From the NCBI GenBank assembly GCA_023228875.1, contig JALOAG010000007.1, positions 53,630-117,629 of the forward strand: a stretch of 64,000 nucleotides of DNA, given 5' to 3'. The notes under the pieces were generated by a model. The model saw only the letters and a program-made list of their open reading frames with translations. It ran no database searches and was not told the origin of the DNA. A program made the position numbers and the translations under genes. Source of the DNA: Bacteroidia bacterium (GTDB lineage: Bacteria; Bacteroidota; Bacteroidia; NS11-12g; UBA955). Below are positions 34,148 through 43,516 of the stretch, piece by piece (position 1 is the stretch's first letter; each line of letters begins with the position of its first letter).

Positions 34148-36730
34148 ATGAAAAAATATCTACTATTTCTTATTCCTTTCTTAGTATTTTCTCACTGTAT
34201 TTATGCCAAACATATTGACATAGCAACAGCCAAGAAAGTAGGTCAGAATTTTTATAACACTAAACACATAGCAGAAGATAGGAGAGAATCGCCAACATTT
34301 GCACTTGCACAGAAAGTAATATACACAGTAACAAAGCCAACTTTGACCTCATCTGTGCTGTATTACATTTTCAACACCAACGCAAACGGCTTTGTAATTA
34401 TCTCGGGAGATGATAATGTTACCCCTATTTTGGGATATTCAAATGAAGGCAGATTTGATCCTTCAGATATTCCTCCCAGTGTTCAAAAATGGTTGGAAGG
34501 ATATCAAGAACAAATTCGTTATGTGATTGACAATAATATTGCTGCAACACCTGAAATAGAGCAGTCATGGCATGCATACTTAAATAACACATCAAGCGCA
34601 CCAATGGCCCCACTGGGAACAAAGGTAGAACCACTCATCAAAACTAAGTGGAATCAGCGTCCTTATGTCAACGACCAATGTCCTGGCGGTTCTGTAACAG
34701 GTTGTGTAGCAACAGCAATGGCGCAAGTATTAAAATATTGGGATTATCCTGCCAACGGAACCGGCTTCCATTCCTATAATCACAAAGCCTATGGTAGTTT
34801 ATCAGCAAATTTTGGAAGCAGAACCTATCATTGGGACTCAATGCCTAACTTGGTTAACAGTCCAAACAATGCAGTTGCAACCTTAATGTATGACTGCGGT
34901 GTGAGTGTAAACATGAACTTCAGCCCTTCCTCCAGTGGTGCGTATGTTATCTCTGCTCAAAGTCCAATTCAAAATTGCACCGAATATGCGCTCAAAGAAT
35001 ACTTTGATTATAAAAGCACATTAAAAGGAGTAGAAAGAAAAAATTATAACGAAACTCAGTGGCTTGGATTGCTGACAAAAGAGCTTGATGAAGGCAGACC
35101 AGTAATTTATGCCGGATTTGGCTCTGGCGGAGGACACTGTTTTGTATGCGATGGATATGACGAAGAAGGTCTCTATCATTTCAATTGGGGCTGGGGAGGT
35201 TCATACGATGGTTATTTTTCCATTAACGCGCTTAATCCTTCAGGTGTTGGAGTTGGAGGCGGGTCGGGAGGATTTAATGCAGGACATCAGGCAATTATTG
35301 GCGTAGAACCTTCAGACGGTTCCGGTTTAAATAAAAATATTCGCTTAGAAATGGACTCCCTCATCTCTGCAACGGACACAGGAATAATGTTTAAAAACCC
35401 TTTTCAAGTGCGTGCAAAAATCAAGAATTATGGAATTAGTAACTTCTCTGGAAAAATAGGTGCTGCAATTTTCGATGTGAACATGCAATTCCTCACATTT
35501 ATGGACACTGCTGCCGTTACAATCAATTCTGACAATCAATATGCTGCTGTCTTTTCAACTTCAGGGATTGCAGCACTTGTGCCAGGCAATTATTTTGTGG
35601 AGATTTTCTATAAGAAAAGTGACGGTGGATGGTCAAAAGTGGGTGATAGTTTGTTTGACAATTCAGCTCAAATCTTTTTCAAGCATGCATCTGAGAACAT
35701 TGAAACAAACTCAACTTTTACAATCAGTGGAAGCGATTTGGTACAAAGCGAAAATGCATCAATCAGTGTAAGTGTCAAAAACAGCAGTGATTATGCAACT
35801 TTTGTAGGCAGTTATCGAATTAGCTTATCTTCACTTAATGGTAACTTACTTCAAACAATCAATACAGTAAGCGAAAGCGGGATTGCGCCCGGTTCTAACA
35901 AAAACCTCAACTTTAATGGAATTATCAGCTTTGCACCCGGTACTTATTTGATGGACATTTCATACAAGTTTCAAGGCTCTCCTCAATGGTATTTAGCAGG
36001 TAGCTCAAACTATCCCAACCCGGTTTATGTTAAAATCATAGCTCCTACCCTCTCACCGGACAAATATGAAAACAACGATTCTTTGGAAGCATCCCACATA
36101 TTTCCCGTGAACTTTACAGGCACTATTGCTGAAATTAAATCTACAGAATCAAACTTGCACATTGGAACAGACAACGACTTTTACAAAATTCATTTACCTG
36201 CCGGAGACAATTACACTATCAAAGCCAGAATACACGATTCATATAGTAGTGGTGATGGCAATGATTATTATGTCGATGCATTGTTTTCATATTCTCTTGA
36301 CAGCAGCAATTGGAGTGAAACATACGATGACATTATGCCGGGGCAAATCAATCTTTCAGACAAAAATGGTGGCACAATCTATTTCCATGTCGCACCCTAT
36401 TTTGAAGGCGAAACAGGAACCTATTTATTAGACATTACAGTAACCAGAGAAAGCACAGGCAATGTAAACAATATAAACTTGCAAGACAAGATACACATTT
36501 TCCCTAACCCTGCTCAGAATAGCGTTTCATTTGATTTTTCAGGCATAAGTGACAATATTTCAAAAATTGAGATAAGCAATGTCAATGGGCAACTGTTAGA
36601 AAGCATACAACTGAAAACGAACGCACAGCCATTGATTTACAAAACCGACAAACTCAACAATGGAATTTATTTCATTCAAATACACACCCAAAATGGCATT
36701 ATCACAAAACATCTTATGATTCAAAAATAA
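34148..36730 (+). CDS. C10 (streptopain-like) cysteine peptidase with T9SS sorting domain, copy 1
   Basis: 860 residues with a signal peptide (KKYLLFLIPFLVFSHCIYA). A Spi-type propeptide follows (NANGFVIISGDDNVTPILGY, then IPPSVQKWLEGYQEQI). The catalytic Cys186 lies in SVTGCVATAMAQVLKYW and the His330 in GSGGGHCFVCDGYD, with the partner FNWGWGGSYDGYF. After about residue 400 come beta-sandwich domains, and a PPC-like module from DKYENNDSLEASHIFPVN. The C-terminus is a type-A T9SS domain (IHIFPNPAQNSVSFD, NNGIYFIQI). Secreted endopeptidase, likely activated by propeptide removal. It is paralogous along its whole length to the next gene. Confidence 0.92.
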   Translation: MKKYLLFLIPFLVFSHCIYAKHIDIATAKKVGQNFYNTKHIAEDRRESPTFALAQKVIYTVTKPTLTSSVLYYIFNTNANGFVIISGDDNVTPILGYSNEGRFDPSDIPPSVQKWLEGYQEQIRYVIDNNIAATPEIEQSWHAYLNNTSSAPMAPLGTKVEPLIKTKWNQRPYVNDQCPGGSVTGCVATAMAQVLKYWDYPANGTGFHSYNHKAYGSLSANFGSRTYHWDSMPNLVNSPNNAVATLMYDCGVSVNMNFSPSSSGAYVISAQSPIQNCTEYALKEYFDYKSTLKGVERKNYNETQWLGLLTKELDEGRPVIYAGFGSGGGHCFVCDGYDEEGLYHFNWGWGGSYDGYFSINALNPSGVGVGGGSGGFNAGHQAIIGVEPSDGSGLNKNIRLEMDSLISATDTGIMFKNPFQVRAKIKNYGISNFSGKIGAAIFDVNMQFLTFMDTAAVTINSDNQYAAVFSTSGIAALVPGNYFVEIFYKKSDGGWSKVGDSLFDNSAQIFFKHASENIETNSTFTISGSDLVQSENASISVSVKNSSDYATFVGSYRISLSSLNGNLLQTINTVSESGIAPGSNKNLNFNGIISFAPGTYLMDISYKFQGSPQWYLAGSSNYPNPVYVKIIAPTLSPDKYENNDSLEASHIFPVNFTGTIAEIKSTESNLHIGTDNDFYKIHLPAGDNYTIKARIHDSYSSGDGNDYYVDALFSYSLDSSNWSETYDDIMPGQINLSDKNGGTIYFHVAPYFEGETGTYLLDITVTRESTGNVNNINLQDKIHIFPNPAQNSVSFDFSGISDNISKIEISNVNGQLLESIQLKTNAQPLIYKTDKLNNGIYFIQIHTQNGIITKHLMIQK

Positions 36731-36777
36731 GTATCGCACTGCACCAAATCAAACAGTAACACATATTAAAAACTACT

Positions 36778-39399
36778 ATGAAAAAACTTACATTACTCAT
36801 TGGAATGCTTGTTCTCCTAATCACAAGTACATTTTCCAAACCTGTCAACCCAAAGACAGCTATTGAAGTTGGCACATCATTTTTAACCTCATTGGACAAA
36901 ATGCAAGCAAGAAGAAGCAGTGTAAATCTGCGATTGGTTTACACAAGTAACTCTTTAGCTAATAGTATGATTGCGACAGCGAATGTTACAAACTATTACT
37001 ACGTATTTAACAATGATGACAACGGCTTTGTAATCGTATCAGGCGATGACATTGTCATTCCTGTACTTGCTTACTCAAATGAAAGTGCTTTTGACCCAAA
37101 CAATATTCCACCCAGTGTACAAAAATGGTTAGAAGGATATAAAAGCCAAATTAGGGAAGCCATTGAAAAGAAAATGCAAGCAACTGCTGAGATTACGGCA
37201 GCATGGAACAATTACTTGAATGGTACTCAGTCAAATTTGCCGGCTGCTCCCACAGCTACTGTGAACCCATTAATCCAGACAAAGTGGAATCAATCTCCTC
37301 ACTTCAATGCACTTTGTCCTTATGACAACCAAAATGCCGAACGTACTGTAACCGGCTGTGTTGCTACTGCAATGGCACAAATTATGAAATTTTGGAACCA
37401 ACCTGTAAATGGCACCGGTTTTCATTCATACAACCACAGCAAGTATGGAACACTCTCTGCAAATTTTGGAAGCACTACCTATAATTGGGCATCCATGCCA
37501 AATGTGGTAAATAGCGCAAATAGTGCAGTAGCAACTTTGATGTACCATTGTGGAATTAGTGTTGACATGAACTATGACATTGCAGCCAATGGTGGCAGTG
37601 GCGCCTATGTTACAACCAGCGAAAGCCCGGTTACACATTGTTCAGAATATGCACTAAAAACCTATTTTGGATATAAAAGTTCATTAAAAGGTGTTTCAAG
37701 AAAAAATTATTCAGAAGCGCAATGGATTAGTCTATTAAAAGCGGACTTAGATGCAGGCAAACCTATCTTATATGCCGGATTCGGTAGTGGCGGAGGCCAT
37801 TGCTTCGTTTGTGATGGATATGACAACAATAACTACTTCCATTTTAATTGGGGATGGGGAGGTGCGTATGATGGTTACTTTACTGTCAATGCACTGAATC
37901 CTGCAGGTGTTGGAACAGGAGGAGGCTCCGGTGGGTTTAACAGTGGACAGCATGCGGTAACCAACATTGAACCTACAAACACAGGAGGCGGTGGTGGTGG
38001 CAATACTACCCAAGACCTCAGACTCTATTCAAGTTTAAGCATGTCTAATACTTCTGTGTGGTTTACAAGCGCTTTTGACTTATCTGTTGACATTGCCAAC
38101 TATGGTGACAACCCTTTCAATGGTGAGTTAAGCGCAGCAGTTTTTGATGAAGACTATAACTTCATTGATTTCATGGAAAAGAAAAGTACATCAATCAATA
38201 ACGGCTATTACAGTTCCTATACTTTTAACAATGCAGGCTCGCCCAAGTATGTTCCCGGCAAATACTATGTTGCAGTTTTCTACAAAACTCCAAATTCCGA
38301 TTGGACTATCGTAAAAGATGGTTCATATACCAATCTCTTGTCATTTAATGTTAAATATTCTACTGATATAGAGGTTAATTCAACTTTTAAAATTAGTGGA
38401 AATAAAATCGTACAGAATAGTACGGCAAATATTAATGTAGATGTACTCAATTCAGGTAGCAGCACATTTTGGGGGAGTTTCCGTCTGGACTTGGCAAAAC
38501 TTGATGGATCCTTAGCACAAACGATACAAGTGCTGAATGAAACAAAAGGATTAAATGCTAATTATCATTACACCAACGGACTCGATTTTTCGGGGAAAAT
38601 CACTGTTGCTCCCGGCACTTATCTTTTATCCGTGGCATTTCAAGTGGATGGTTCTAATAAGTGGTACTATGCAGGTAGTTCAAATTATAAAAATCCTATT
38701 TATGTCATTGTAGAAGAAGCTCCCCCGAGTCCGGATAAATATGAAAACAATGACACCAAAGTAAATGCATATAATTTAACGCTCTCCTTTAGCAATGGTA
38801 CTGCAAACATTCTTACAACAGGCTCTAATATTCACATCGGTACTGATAATGATTACTATAAATTCAACCTACCATCCGGAAAAGAATATACAGTCAGAGG
38901 CAGAGTGCATGATCTAAACAACAGTGGGAACGGAAACTCATATACTGTAGATGTTTTATTTTCAATGTCAAAAGACGGCACCTTTTGGTCAGATGCGTAT
39001 GATGACATCATGAACGAAGGAATCCCTGTAGATGGTGGAAGCACATTCTACTTCCGTATTGCGCCTTACTTTACCGGTAAAACAGGTACTTATTTATTGG
39101 ATATTACTGTCAATGAAGGCAACAATGCCAATATAACCCCTTTAGATGCTGACAATTATATCAAGGTGTATCCTAATCCTGCGCAGGACTTTATTAATAT
39201 AGAGCCAAACAGACTCCATGAACAAATCTTATCAGTTCAAATACTGAATGTTATGGGGCAAACATTATTGACTCAAGAGATTACACAGAATGATAATATC
39301 ATTACCTTACCCGTAACACATCTTAGCAATGGTATATTTTATGTTCAGTGTAAAACCAATAACGGAATAATTACTAAAAAAATAATAATTAACAAATGA
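36778..39399 (+). CDS. C10 (streptopain-like) cysteine peptidase with T9SS sorting domain, copy 2
   Basis: 873 residues, same architecture as the preceding gene: signal peptide (KKLTLLIGMLVLLITSTFS), propeptide (DNGFVIVSGDDIVIPVLAYS), Cys194 in TVTGCVATAMAQIMKFW, His341 in GSGGGHCFVCDGYDN, then beta domains, a PPC-like module (DKYENNDTKVNAYNLTL) and a T9SS tail (IKVYPNPAQDFINIE). A glycine-rich linker (TGGGGGGNT) separates the peptidase and beta domains. The two copies lie 47 bases apart and are clearly a tandem duplication that has since diverged. The start codon of a lipoprotein gene overlaps its stop. Confidence 0.92.
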   Translation: MKKLTLLIGMLVLLITSTFSKPVNPKTAIEVGTSFLTSLDKMQARRSSVNLRLVYTSNSLANSMIATANVTNYYYVFNNDDNGFVIVSGDDIVIPVLAYSNESAFDPNNIPPSVQKWLEGYKSQIREAIEKKMQATAEITAAWNNYLNGTQSNLPAAPTATVNPLIQTKWNQSPHFNALCPYDNQNAERTVTGCVATAMAQIMKFWNQPVNGTGFHSYNHSKYGTLSANFGSTTYNWASMPNVVNSANSAVATLMYHCGISVDMNYDIAANGGSGAYVTTSESPVTHCSEYALKTYFGYKSSLKGVSRKNYSEAQWISLLKADLDAGKPILYAGFGSGGGHCFVCDGYDNNNYFHFNWGWGGAYDGYFTVNALNPAGVGTGGGSGGFNSGQHAVTNIEPTNTGGGGGGNTTQDLRLYSSLSMSNTSVWFTSAFDLSVDIANYGDNPFNGELSAAVFDEDYNFIDFMEKKSTSINNGYYSSYTFNNAGSPKYVPGKYYVAVFYKTPNSDWTIVKDGSYTNLLSFNVKYSTDIEVNSTFKISGNKIVQNSTANINVDVLNSGSSTFWGSFRLDLAKLDGSLAQTIQVLNETKGLNANYHYTNGLDFSGKITVAPGTYLLSVAFQVDGSNKWYYAGSSNYKNPIYVIVEEAPPSPDKYENNDTKVNAYNLTLSFSNGTANILTTGSNIHIGTDNDYYKFNLPSGKEYTVRGRVHDLNNSGNGNSYTVDVLFSMSKDGTFWSDAYDDIMNEGIPVDGGSTFYFRIAPYFTGKTGTYLLDITVNEGNNANITPLDADNYIKVYPNPAQDFINIEPNRLHEQILSVQILNVMGQTLLTQEITQNDNIITLPVTHLSNGIFYVQCKTNNGIITKKIIINK

Positions 39400-39914
39400 G
39401 AATCGCAATCATCATCGCAGCCGTCCTTATTTTCACAACCGGTTGTATATGCAGAAAAAAAACAAGTAAAGACAAGACAACGGCTACCACTCTTTTTACT
39501 CCACAGTTTACACCGGGACCACCTGCTTATATTTACAAAACCAAGAAAGATTATAGCAATTTTGTTCCGGTGTTGATGAATGATGATAAAACTGAAATTA
39601 TCTCATATCCTCATCCCACCGATTTATATCCTGCTGATATGCCACTGACTCCTACAGCGCTAAACAAAGGGTATTTACTCGACAACAAAGGAATTAATAT
39701 AAATGTTGCATTTCTGAATATCACATACAAAGACTATTCAATGCTTACCGAACCCCCAACCATAGCAGAAATGAAAGAGATGCTTTTAGATGTCAATCCT
39801 TTAACCGAACTTTGCAACTGCGGAAATAAAAACGCATTTGATAACATTGAAAAGCAAGTAAACGAGCTGATAGATGCCAATCAATTGCGTAAAAAATGTA
39901 AGCCCATAAAGTAA
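39396..39914 (+). CDS. Small lipoprotein coupled to the C10 peptidase gene
   Basis: 172 residues. The N-terminus is a lipoprotein signal with lipobox T-T-G-C (RIAIIIAAVLIFTTGC), so Cys17 should be lipidated. ATG 39396 overlaps the TGA of the upstream peptidase (ATGA), a strong sign of translational coupling. The mature protein is unrecognised: a Thr/Pro-rich stretch, then YKTKKDYSNFVPVLMNDDKT and a C-terminal helix with LCNCGNKNAFDNIEKQV. In Bacteroides, C10 peptidases are often followed by genes for small inhibitors, which is one possibility here, but no similarity is evident by eye. Confidence 0.75.
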   Translation: MRIAIIIAAVLIFTTGCICRKKTSKDKTTATTLFTPQFTPGPPAYIYKTKKDYSNFVPVLMNDDKTEIISYPHPTDLYPADMPLTPTALNKGYLLDNKGININVAFLNITYKDYSMLTEPPTIAEMKEMLLDVNPLTELCNCGNKNAFDNIEKQVNELIDANQLRKKCKPIK

Positions 39915-39915
39915 T

Positions 39916-40365
39916 ATGACAATTACAGAAGACATTAACAAACAAATCATAGAAGCAATGAAAGCCCGAAACGAAGACAGACTTCGGGCATTACGTGGAA
40001 TTAAAGCAGCATTTTTGCTTGCAGCAACTGAAACCGGAGATAGAGAAATATCAGATGAAACGGCAATTAAGACTATACAAAAGCTCGCAAAACAACGCAG
40101 GGACAGCATTGAAATCTTCACCAAACAAAATAGAAAAGACTTGGCTGAAAAAGAAACAATTGAACTAAACGTATTAGAAGAGTTCCTACCTAAACCACTT
40201 TCAGATGAGGAAGTTTTAACCATCTTGAAGAATGTAATTACCGAGCAAGGTGCTACCGGCATGAAGGATTTGGGCAAACTAATGCCTATTGCAATAGGGA
40301 AAATTGCAGGCAGAGCAGACGGATCAAAAATTTCAACATTGTTAAAACAATTATTATCTGCTTAG
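39916..40365 (+). CDS. yqeY: GatB/YqeY domain protein
   Basis: 149 residues, the stand-alone YqeY family. It begins TITEDINKQIIEAMKARNED, followed by the helix ALRGIKAAFLLAATE, then TIQKLAKQRRDSIEIF, ELNVLEEFLPKPLS and a C-terminal domain DLGKLMPIAIGKIAGRADGS like the tail of GatB. YqeY resembles the tRNA-binding tail of amidotransferases. Its position 6 bases before gatB fits a role near tRNA-dependent amidation, though the exact function is unproven. Confidence 0.92.
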   Translation: MTITEDINKQIIEAMKARNEDRLRALRGIKAAFLLAATETGDREISDETAIKTIQKLAKQRRDSIEIFTKQNRKDLAEKETIELNVLEEFLPKPLSDEEVLTILKNVITEQGATGMKDLGKLMPIAIGKIAGRADGSKISTLLKQLLSA

Positions 40366-40371
40366 GCATAC

Positions 40372-41808
40372 ATGAAATATAAAGCGGTAATTGGATTAGA
40401 AATCCATGTTCAGTTAAACACAATAACAAAAGCATTCTGCGGTGATGCAAACCTCTATGGCGAAGCCCCCAATACACTTGTAAGCCCAATCAGTTTGGGG
40501 CATCCCGGAACCTTGCCAATGCACAATATAAAAGCAATTGAAAATGCCACCAAACTTGGATTGGCTCTTAATTGCCGGATTACACGCATTAACCAGTATG
40601 CACGTAAAAACTATTTCTACGCTGACTTGCCAAAAGGCTTTCAAATCACACAAGATAAAACACCCTTATGTACAGGAGGTTTTGTAGAAATTACAGATAC
40701 CGAAGGTAAGCCAAAAAAAATTCACTTAACCCGTATTCACATGGAGGAAGACACGGGTAAGAGTATGCACGACCAAGATATTTATGATACGCTTGTGGAC
40801 TACAACCGCGCAGGGGTTCCATTGGTTGAAATAGTGTCTGAACCTGAGATAGCAAACGGAGACGAGGCTTATCAGTACTTAGCAGAAATACGCAGACTTG
40901 TGCGCTATTTGGATGTTTGTGATGGAAACATGGAGGAAGGCAGCATGCGTTGCGATGCCAACGTTTCAGTTATGCTCGCAGACAGCAATGAATACGGCAC
41001 TAAAGTCGAGGTCAAGAACATGAACTCCATGACCAATGTTAAAAAAGCAATAGAATTTGAAATCCAACGTCAGATTGAGTGTTTAGAATCCGGTCAGACT
41101 ATTGTTTCCGAAACACGTTCTTTTAATGCTGCAAAGTCTAACACTGTGTCCATGCGTTCAAAAGAAAGTGCTCAAGACTATCGGTATTTCCCCGAGCCGG
41201 ACTTACCTCCCTTTGTTGTAACAGATGAGTTTTTGAGTAAGATGAAATCGGCATTGCCTGAACTGCCAAAAATTTTATATCAAAGGCTACAAACAGATTT
41301 CAACCTACCGGCTTATGATGCCGGTGTTCTTACAGAAGACAAAGCTACGGCTGAGTATTACCTTGCATTAATTAAAGATTGTTCAAACTACAAAGCTGCC
41401 TCAAATTGGGTGTTAGGTCCAGTAAAATCTTGGATGAATGAAAACGCTAAATCAATAAAAGAGTTTCCAATAACAACTCACAAACTTGCGGCATTAATCG
41501 CTTTGGTTGACAACAATACAATCAGCCACACTGCTGCCTCAGGACCGGTTTTCACACAATTAGTCAAAGAGCCTAATGACAACCCATTAACCATTGCCGA
41601 AGGACTCAATCTGATTCAAACATCTGATACCGGACTGCTTGAAGGATTTATTGTTGAAACACTTTCTAAATATCCTGACAAAGTTTCTGAATACAAAGCC
41701 GGCAAAAAAGGATTATTGGGACTCTTCGTAGGTGAAGTGATGAAACTTTCTAAAGGTTCAGCAGACCCCAAAAAGGTCAATGAATTATTAACGAAAGCAT
41801 TGAATTAA
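40372..41808 (+). CDS. gatB: Asp-tRNA(Asn)/Glu-tRNA(Gln) amidotransferase subunit B
   Basis: 478 residues, full length. GatB binds the misacylated tRNA and, with GatA and GatC, converts Glu-tRNA(Gln) or Asp-tRNA(Asn) to the amide. Motifs: AVIGLEIHVQLNT at the start, YFYADLPKGFQITQ, the kinase-like pocket IHMEEDTGKSMHD, NRAGVPLVEIVSEPE, MRCDANVSVM, GTKVEVKNMNSM, and the helical tail LGLFVGEVMKLSKGSADPK. Convergent with the carboxylase gene, whose stop lies one base away. Confidence 0.97.
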   Translation: MKYKAVIGLEIHVQLNTITKAFCGDANLYGEAPNTLVSPISLGHPGTLPMHNIKAIENATKLGLALNCRITRINQYARKNYFYADLPKGFQITQDKTPLCTGGFVEITDTEGKPKKIHLTRIHMEEDTGKSMHDQDIYDTLVDYNRAGVPLVEIVSEPEIANGDEAYQYLAEIRRLVRYLDVCDGNMEEGSMRCDANVSVMLADSNEYGTKVEVKNMNSMTNVKKAIEFEIQRQIECLESGQTIVSETRSFNAAKSNTVSMRSKESAQDYRYFPEPDLPPFVVTDEFLSKMKSALPELPKILYQRLQTDFNLPAYDAGVLTEDKATAEYYLALIKDCSNYKAASNWVLGPVKSWMNENAKSIKEFPITTHKLAALIALVDNNTISHTAASGPVFTQLVKEPNDNPLTIAEGLNLIQTSDTGLLEGFIVETLSKYPDKVSEYKAGKKGLLGLFVGEVMKLSKGSADPKKVNELLTKALN

Positions 41809-41809
41809 T

Positions 41810-43450
41810 TCAGACTTGTATGACTCCAACATTAAATTTCTCAACGGGTGCATGATTTGCTGCATGAATACCTTCTGATATCACTTTTCGTGTTTCAATT
41901 GGGTTAATAATTCCATCCACCCATAATCTTGCAGCGGCATAATAAGGTGATAACTGATTGTTATAACGAGTTAATATTTTATCCAACAACGCCTTCTCTT
42001 CTTCTTCTTCCATCTTTTCCCCTTGTGCTTTATGTGCTGACTTTTCGATTTGCAACAGTACCTTAGCCGCTTGTTCGCCTCCCATCACTGCGATTCTTGC
42101 AGTGGGCCACGCATAAATCAACCTTGGGTCATACGCTTTTCCACACATAGCATAATTGCCTGCACCATAGCTGTTTCCCATGATGATAGTAAACTTAGGA
42201 ACCGTGCTGTTGCTCATTGCATTCACCATTTTAGCACCATCTTTTATTATTCCACTGTGTTCAGACTTTGAACCTACCATAAAGCCGGTAACATCTTGAA
42301 GAAATACTAATGGAATCTTCTTTTGATTGCAATTCATGATGAAACGAGCAGCTTTATCAGCTGAATCCGAATAAATTACCCCTCCGAATTGCATTTCTCC
42401 TTTTTTGGTCTTAACCAATAATCTATTATTAGCAACAATTCCAACCGCCCATCCATCTATACGCCCATAACCACAAATAATTGTTTTGCCAAATCCCTCC
42501 TTATATTGCTCAAACTCACTGTTATCTACCAGTCTTTTGATAATTTCCATTGTATCATAAGGTTTGGAATGGTCAGCCGGTTTAATCCCAAAAATATCTT
42601 TAGGATTCAATTTAGGTTCTACTGATTCAATACGATCAAAGCCAGCATTTGGAGGAGTTCCAATTTTATCCATCAGAAATTTAATCCTGTCAAGACAACT
42701 TTTATCATCAGGGAAACGGTCATCAATAACTCCGGAAATTTCCGTTTGAGAGACAGAACCACCCAAGGTTTCATTATCAATATCCTCTCCTATTGCAGCT
42801 TTTACCAAATAACTGCCTGCCAAAAAGATAGAGCCGGTTTTATCTACAATCAATGCCTCATCACTCATGATAGGCAAATAAGCACCACCCGCAACGCAAC
42901 TCCCCATTACCGCAGCAATCTGAATAATGCCTTTACTGCTCATGATTGCATTGTTTCTAAAAATTCTGCCAAAATGTTCTTTATCAGGGAAAATTTCATC
43001 CTGCATTGGAAGAAAAACGCCTGCACTATCCACTAAATAAATAATTGGCAGTCTGTTCTCCATAGCAATTTCTTGTGCTCTTAGATTCTTTTTTCCAGTA
43101 ATAGGAAACCAAGCTCCGGCTTTTACGGTTGCATCATTCGCAACAATCACACACTGTCTTCCTTTCACATAACCTAAACCCGCAACAACGCCACCGCTCT
43201 GACATCCTCCATATTCTGCATACATCTCATCGCCTGCAAAAGCTCCAATCTCAACCCAAGGCGTATTTTCATCTCTGAGATAGTCTATTCTTTCGCGACA
43301 CAGCATCTTGCCTTTTTCTCGTTGCTTGGCAGCGGCTTTATCTCCTCCACCCTTGCAAACCTGTTTAAACTTGAATTTAAGTTTATCAACTAAAAGACGC
43401 ATTGCATCTTCATTCATGTTAAACTCTAATTCACTTGCACTTATTGACAT
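41810..43450 (-). CDS. Acyl-CoA carboxylase carboxyltransferase (beta) subunit, methylcrotonyl-CoA carboxylase-like
   Basis: 546 residues from ATG 43450 (GTG at 43456 also in frame). The carboxyltransferase fold has two crotonase-like halves. The N-half includes CQSGGVVAGLGYVKGRQCVI, KNLRAQEIAMENRLPIIYLV and DSAGVFLPMQDEIFPD. The C-half includes GYGRIDGWAVGIVANN, NCNQKKIPLVFLQDVTGFMV and YGAGNYAMCGKAYDPR. GVFLPMQDE with Phe, and the overall length, fit the methylcrotonyl/geranyl-CoA carboxylase group rather than propionyl-CoA carboxylase. The biotin-carrying alpha subunit is not in this window. Monocistronic with its own promoter. Confidence 0.88.
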   Translation of the reverse strand: MSISASELEFNMNEDAMRLLVDKLKFKFKQVCKGGGDKAAAKQREKGKMLCRERIDYLRDENTPWVEIGAFAGDEMYAEYGGCQSGGVVAGLGYVKGRQCVIVANDATVKAGAWFPITGKKNLRAQEIAMENRLPIIYLVDSAGVFLPMQDEIFPDKEHFGRIFRNNAIMSSKGIIQIAAVMGSCVAGGAYLPIMSDEALIVDKTGSIFLAGSYLVKAAIGEDIDNETLGGSVSQTEISGVIDDRFPDDKSCLDRIKFLMDKIGTPPNAGFDRIESVEPKLNPKDIFGIKPADHSKPYDTMEIIKRLVDNSEFEQYKEGFGKTIICGYGRIDGWAVGIVANNRLLVKTKKGEMQFGGVIYSDSADKAARFIMNCNQKKIPLVFLQDVTGFMVGSKSEHSGIIKDGAKMVNAMSNSTVPKFTIIMGNSYGAGNYAMCGKAYDPRLIYAWPTARIAVMGGEQAAKVLLQIEKSAHKAQGEKMEEEEEKALLDKILTRYNNQLSPYYAAARLWVDGIINPIETRKVISEGIHAANHAPVEKFNVGVIQV

Positions 43451-43455
43451 GCGCA

Positions 43456-43463
43456 CAAAATTA
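43456..43463 (-). promoter_or_regulatory. -7 promoter element of carboxylase gene (TAATTTTG)
   Basis: Reverse-strand TAATTTTG only 5 bases before ATG 43450, so the transcript should be nearly leaderless. Confidence 0.5.
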
Positions 43464-43496
43464 GCAGAAACAAGGCATAAATGAAAAGTTAAATCC

Positions 43497-43504
43497 TATT
43501 TTTG
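43497..43504 (+). promoter_or_regulatory. -7 promoter element of methyltransferase gene (TATTTTTG)
   Basis: TATTTTTG followed by C, 12 bases before ATG 43517. It overlaps the alternative TTG 43502 and so argues for the ATG. Confidence 0.5.
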
Positions 43505-43516
43505 CGCTGCTTTAAT

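Noticed and set aside
34148..39399. Duplication by an insertion sequence or transposon
   Set aside because: No terminal inverted repeats or transposase near the two C10 genes; a simple tandem gene duplication explains them.
39801..40277. 158-codon reverse frame across the lipoprotein/yqeY junction
   Set aside because: Antisense to yqeY, which has clear homology features; no support of its own.
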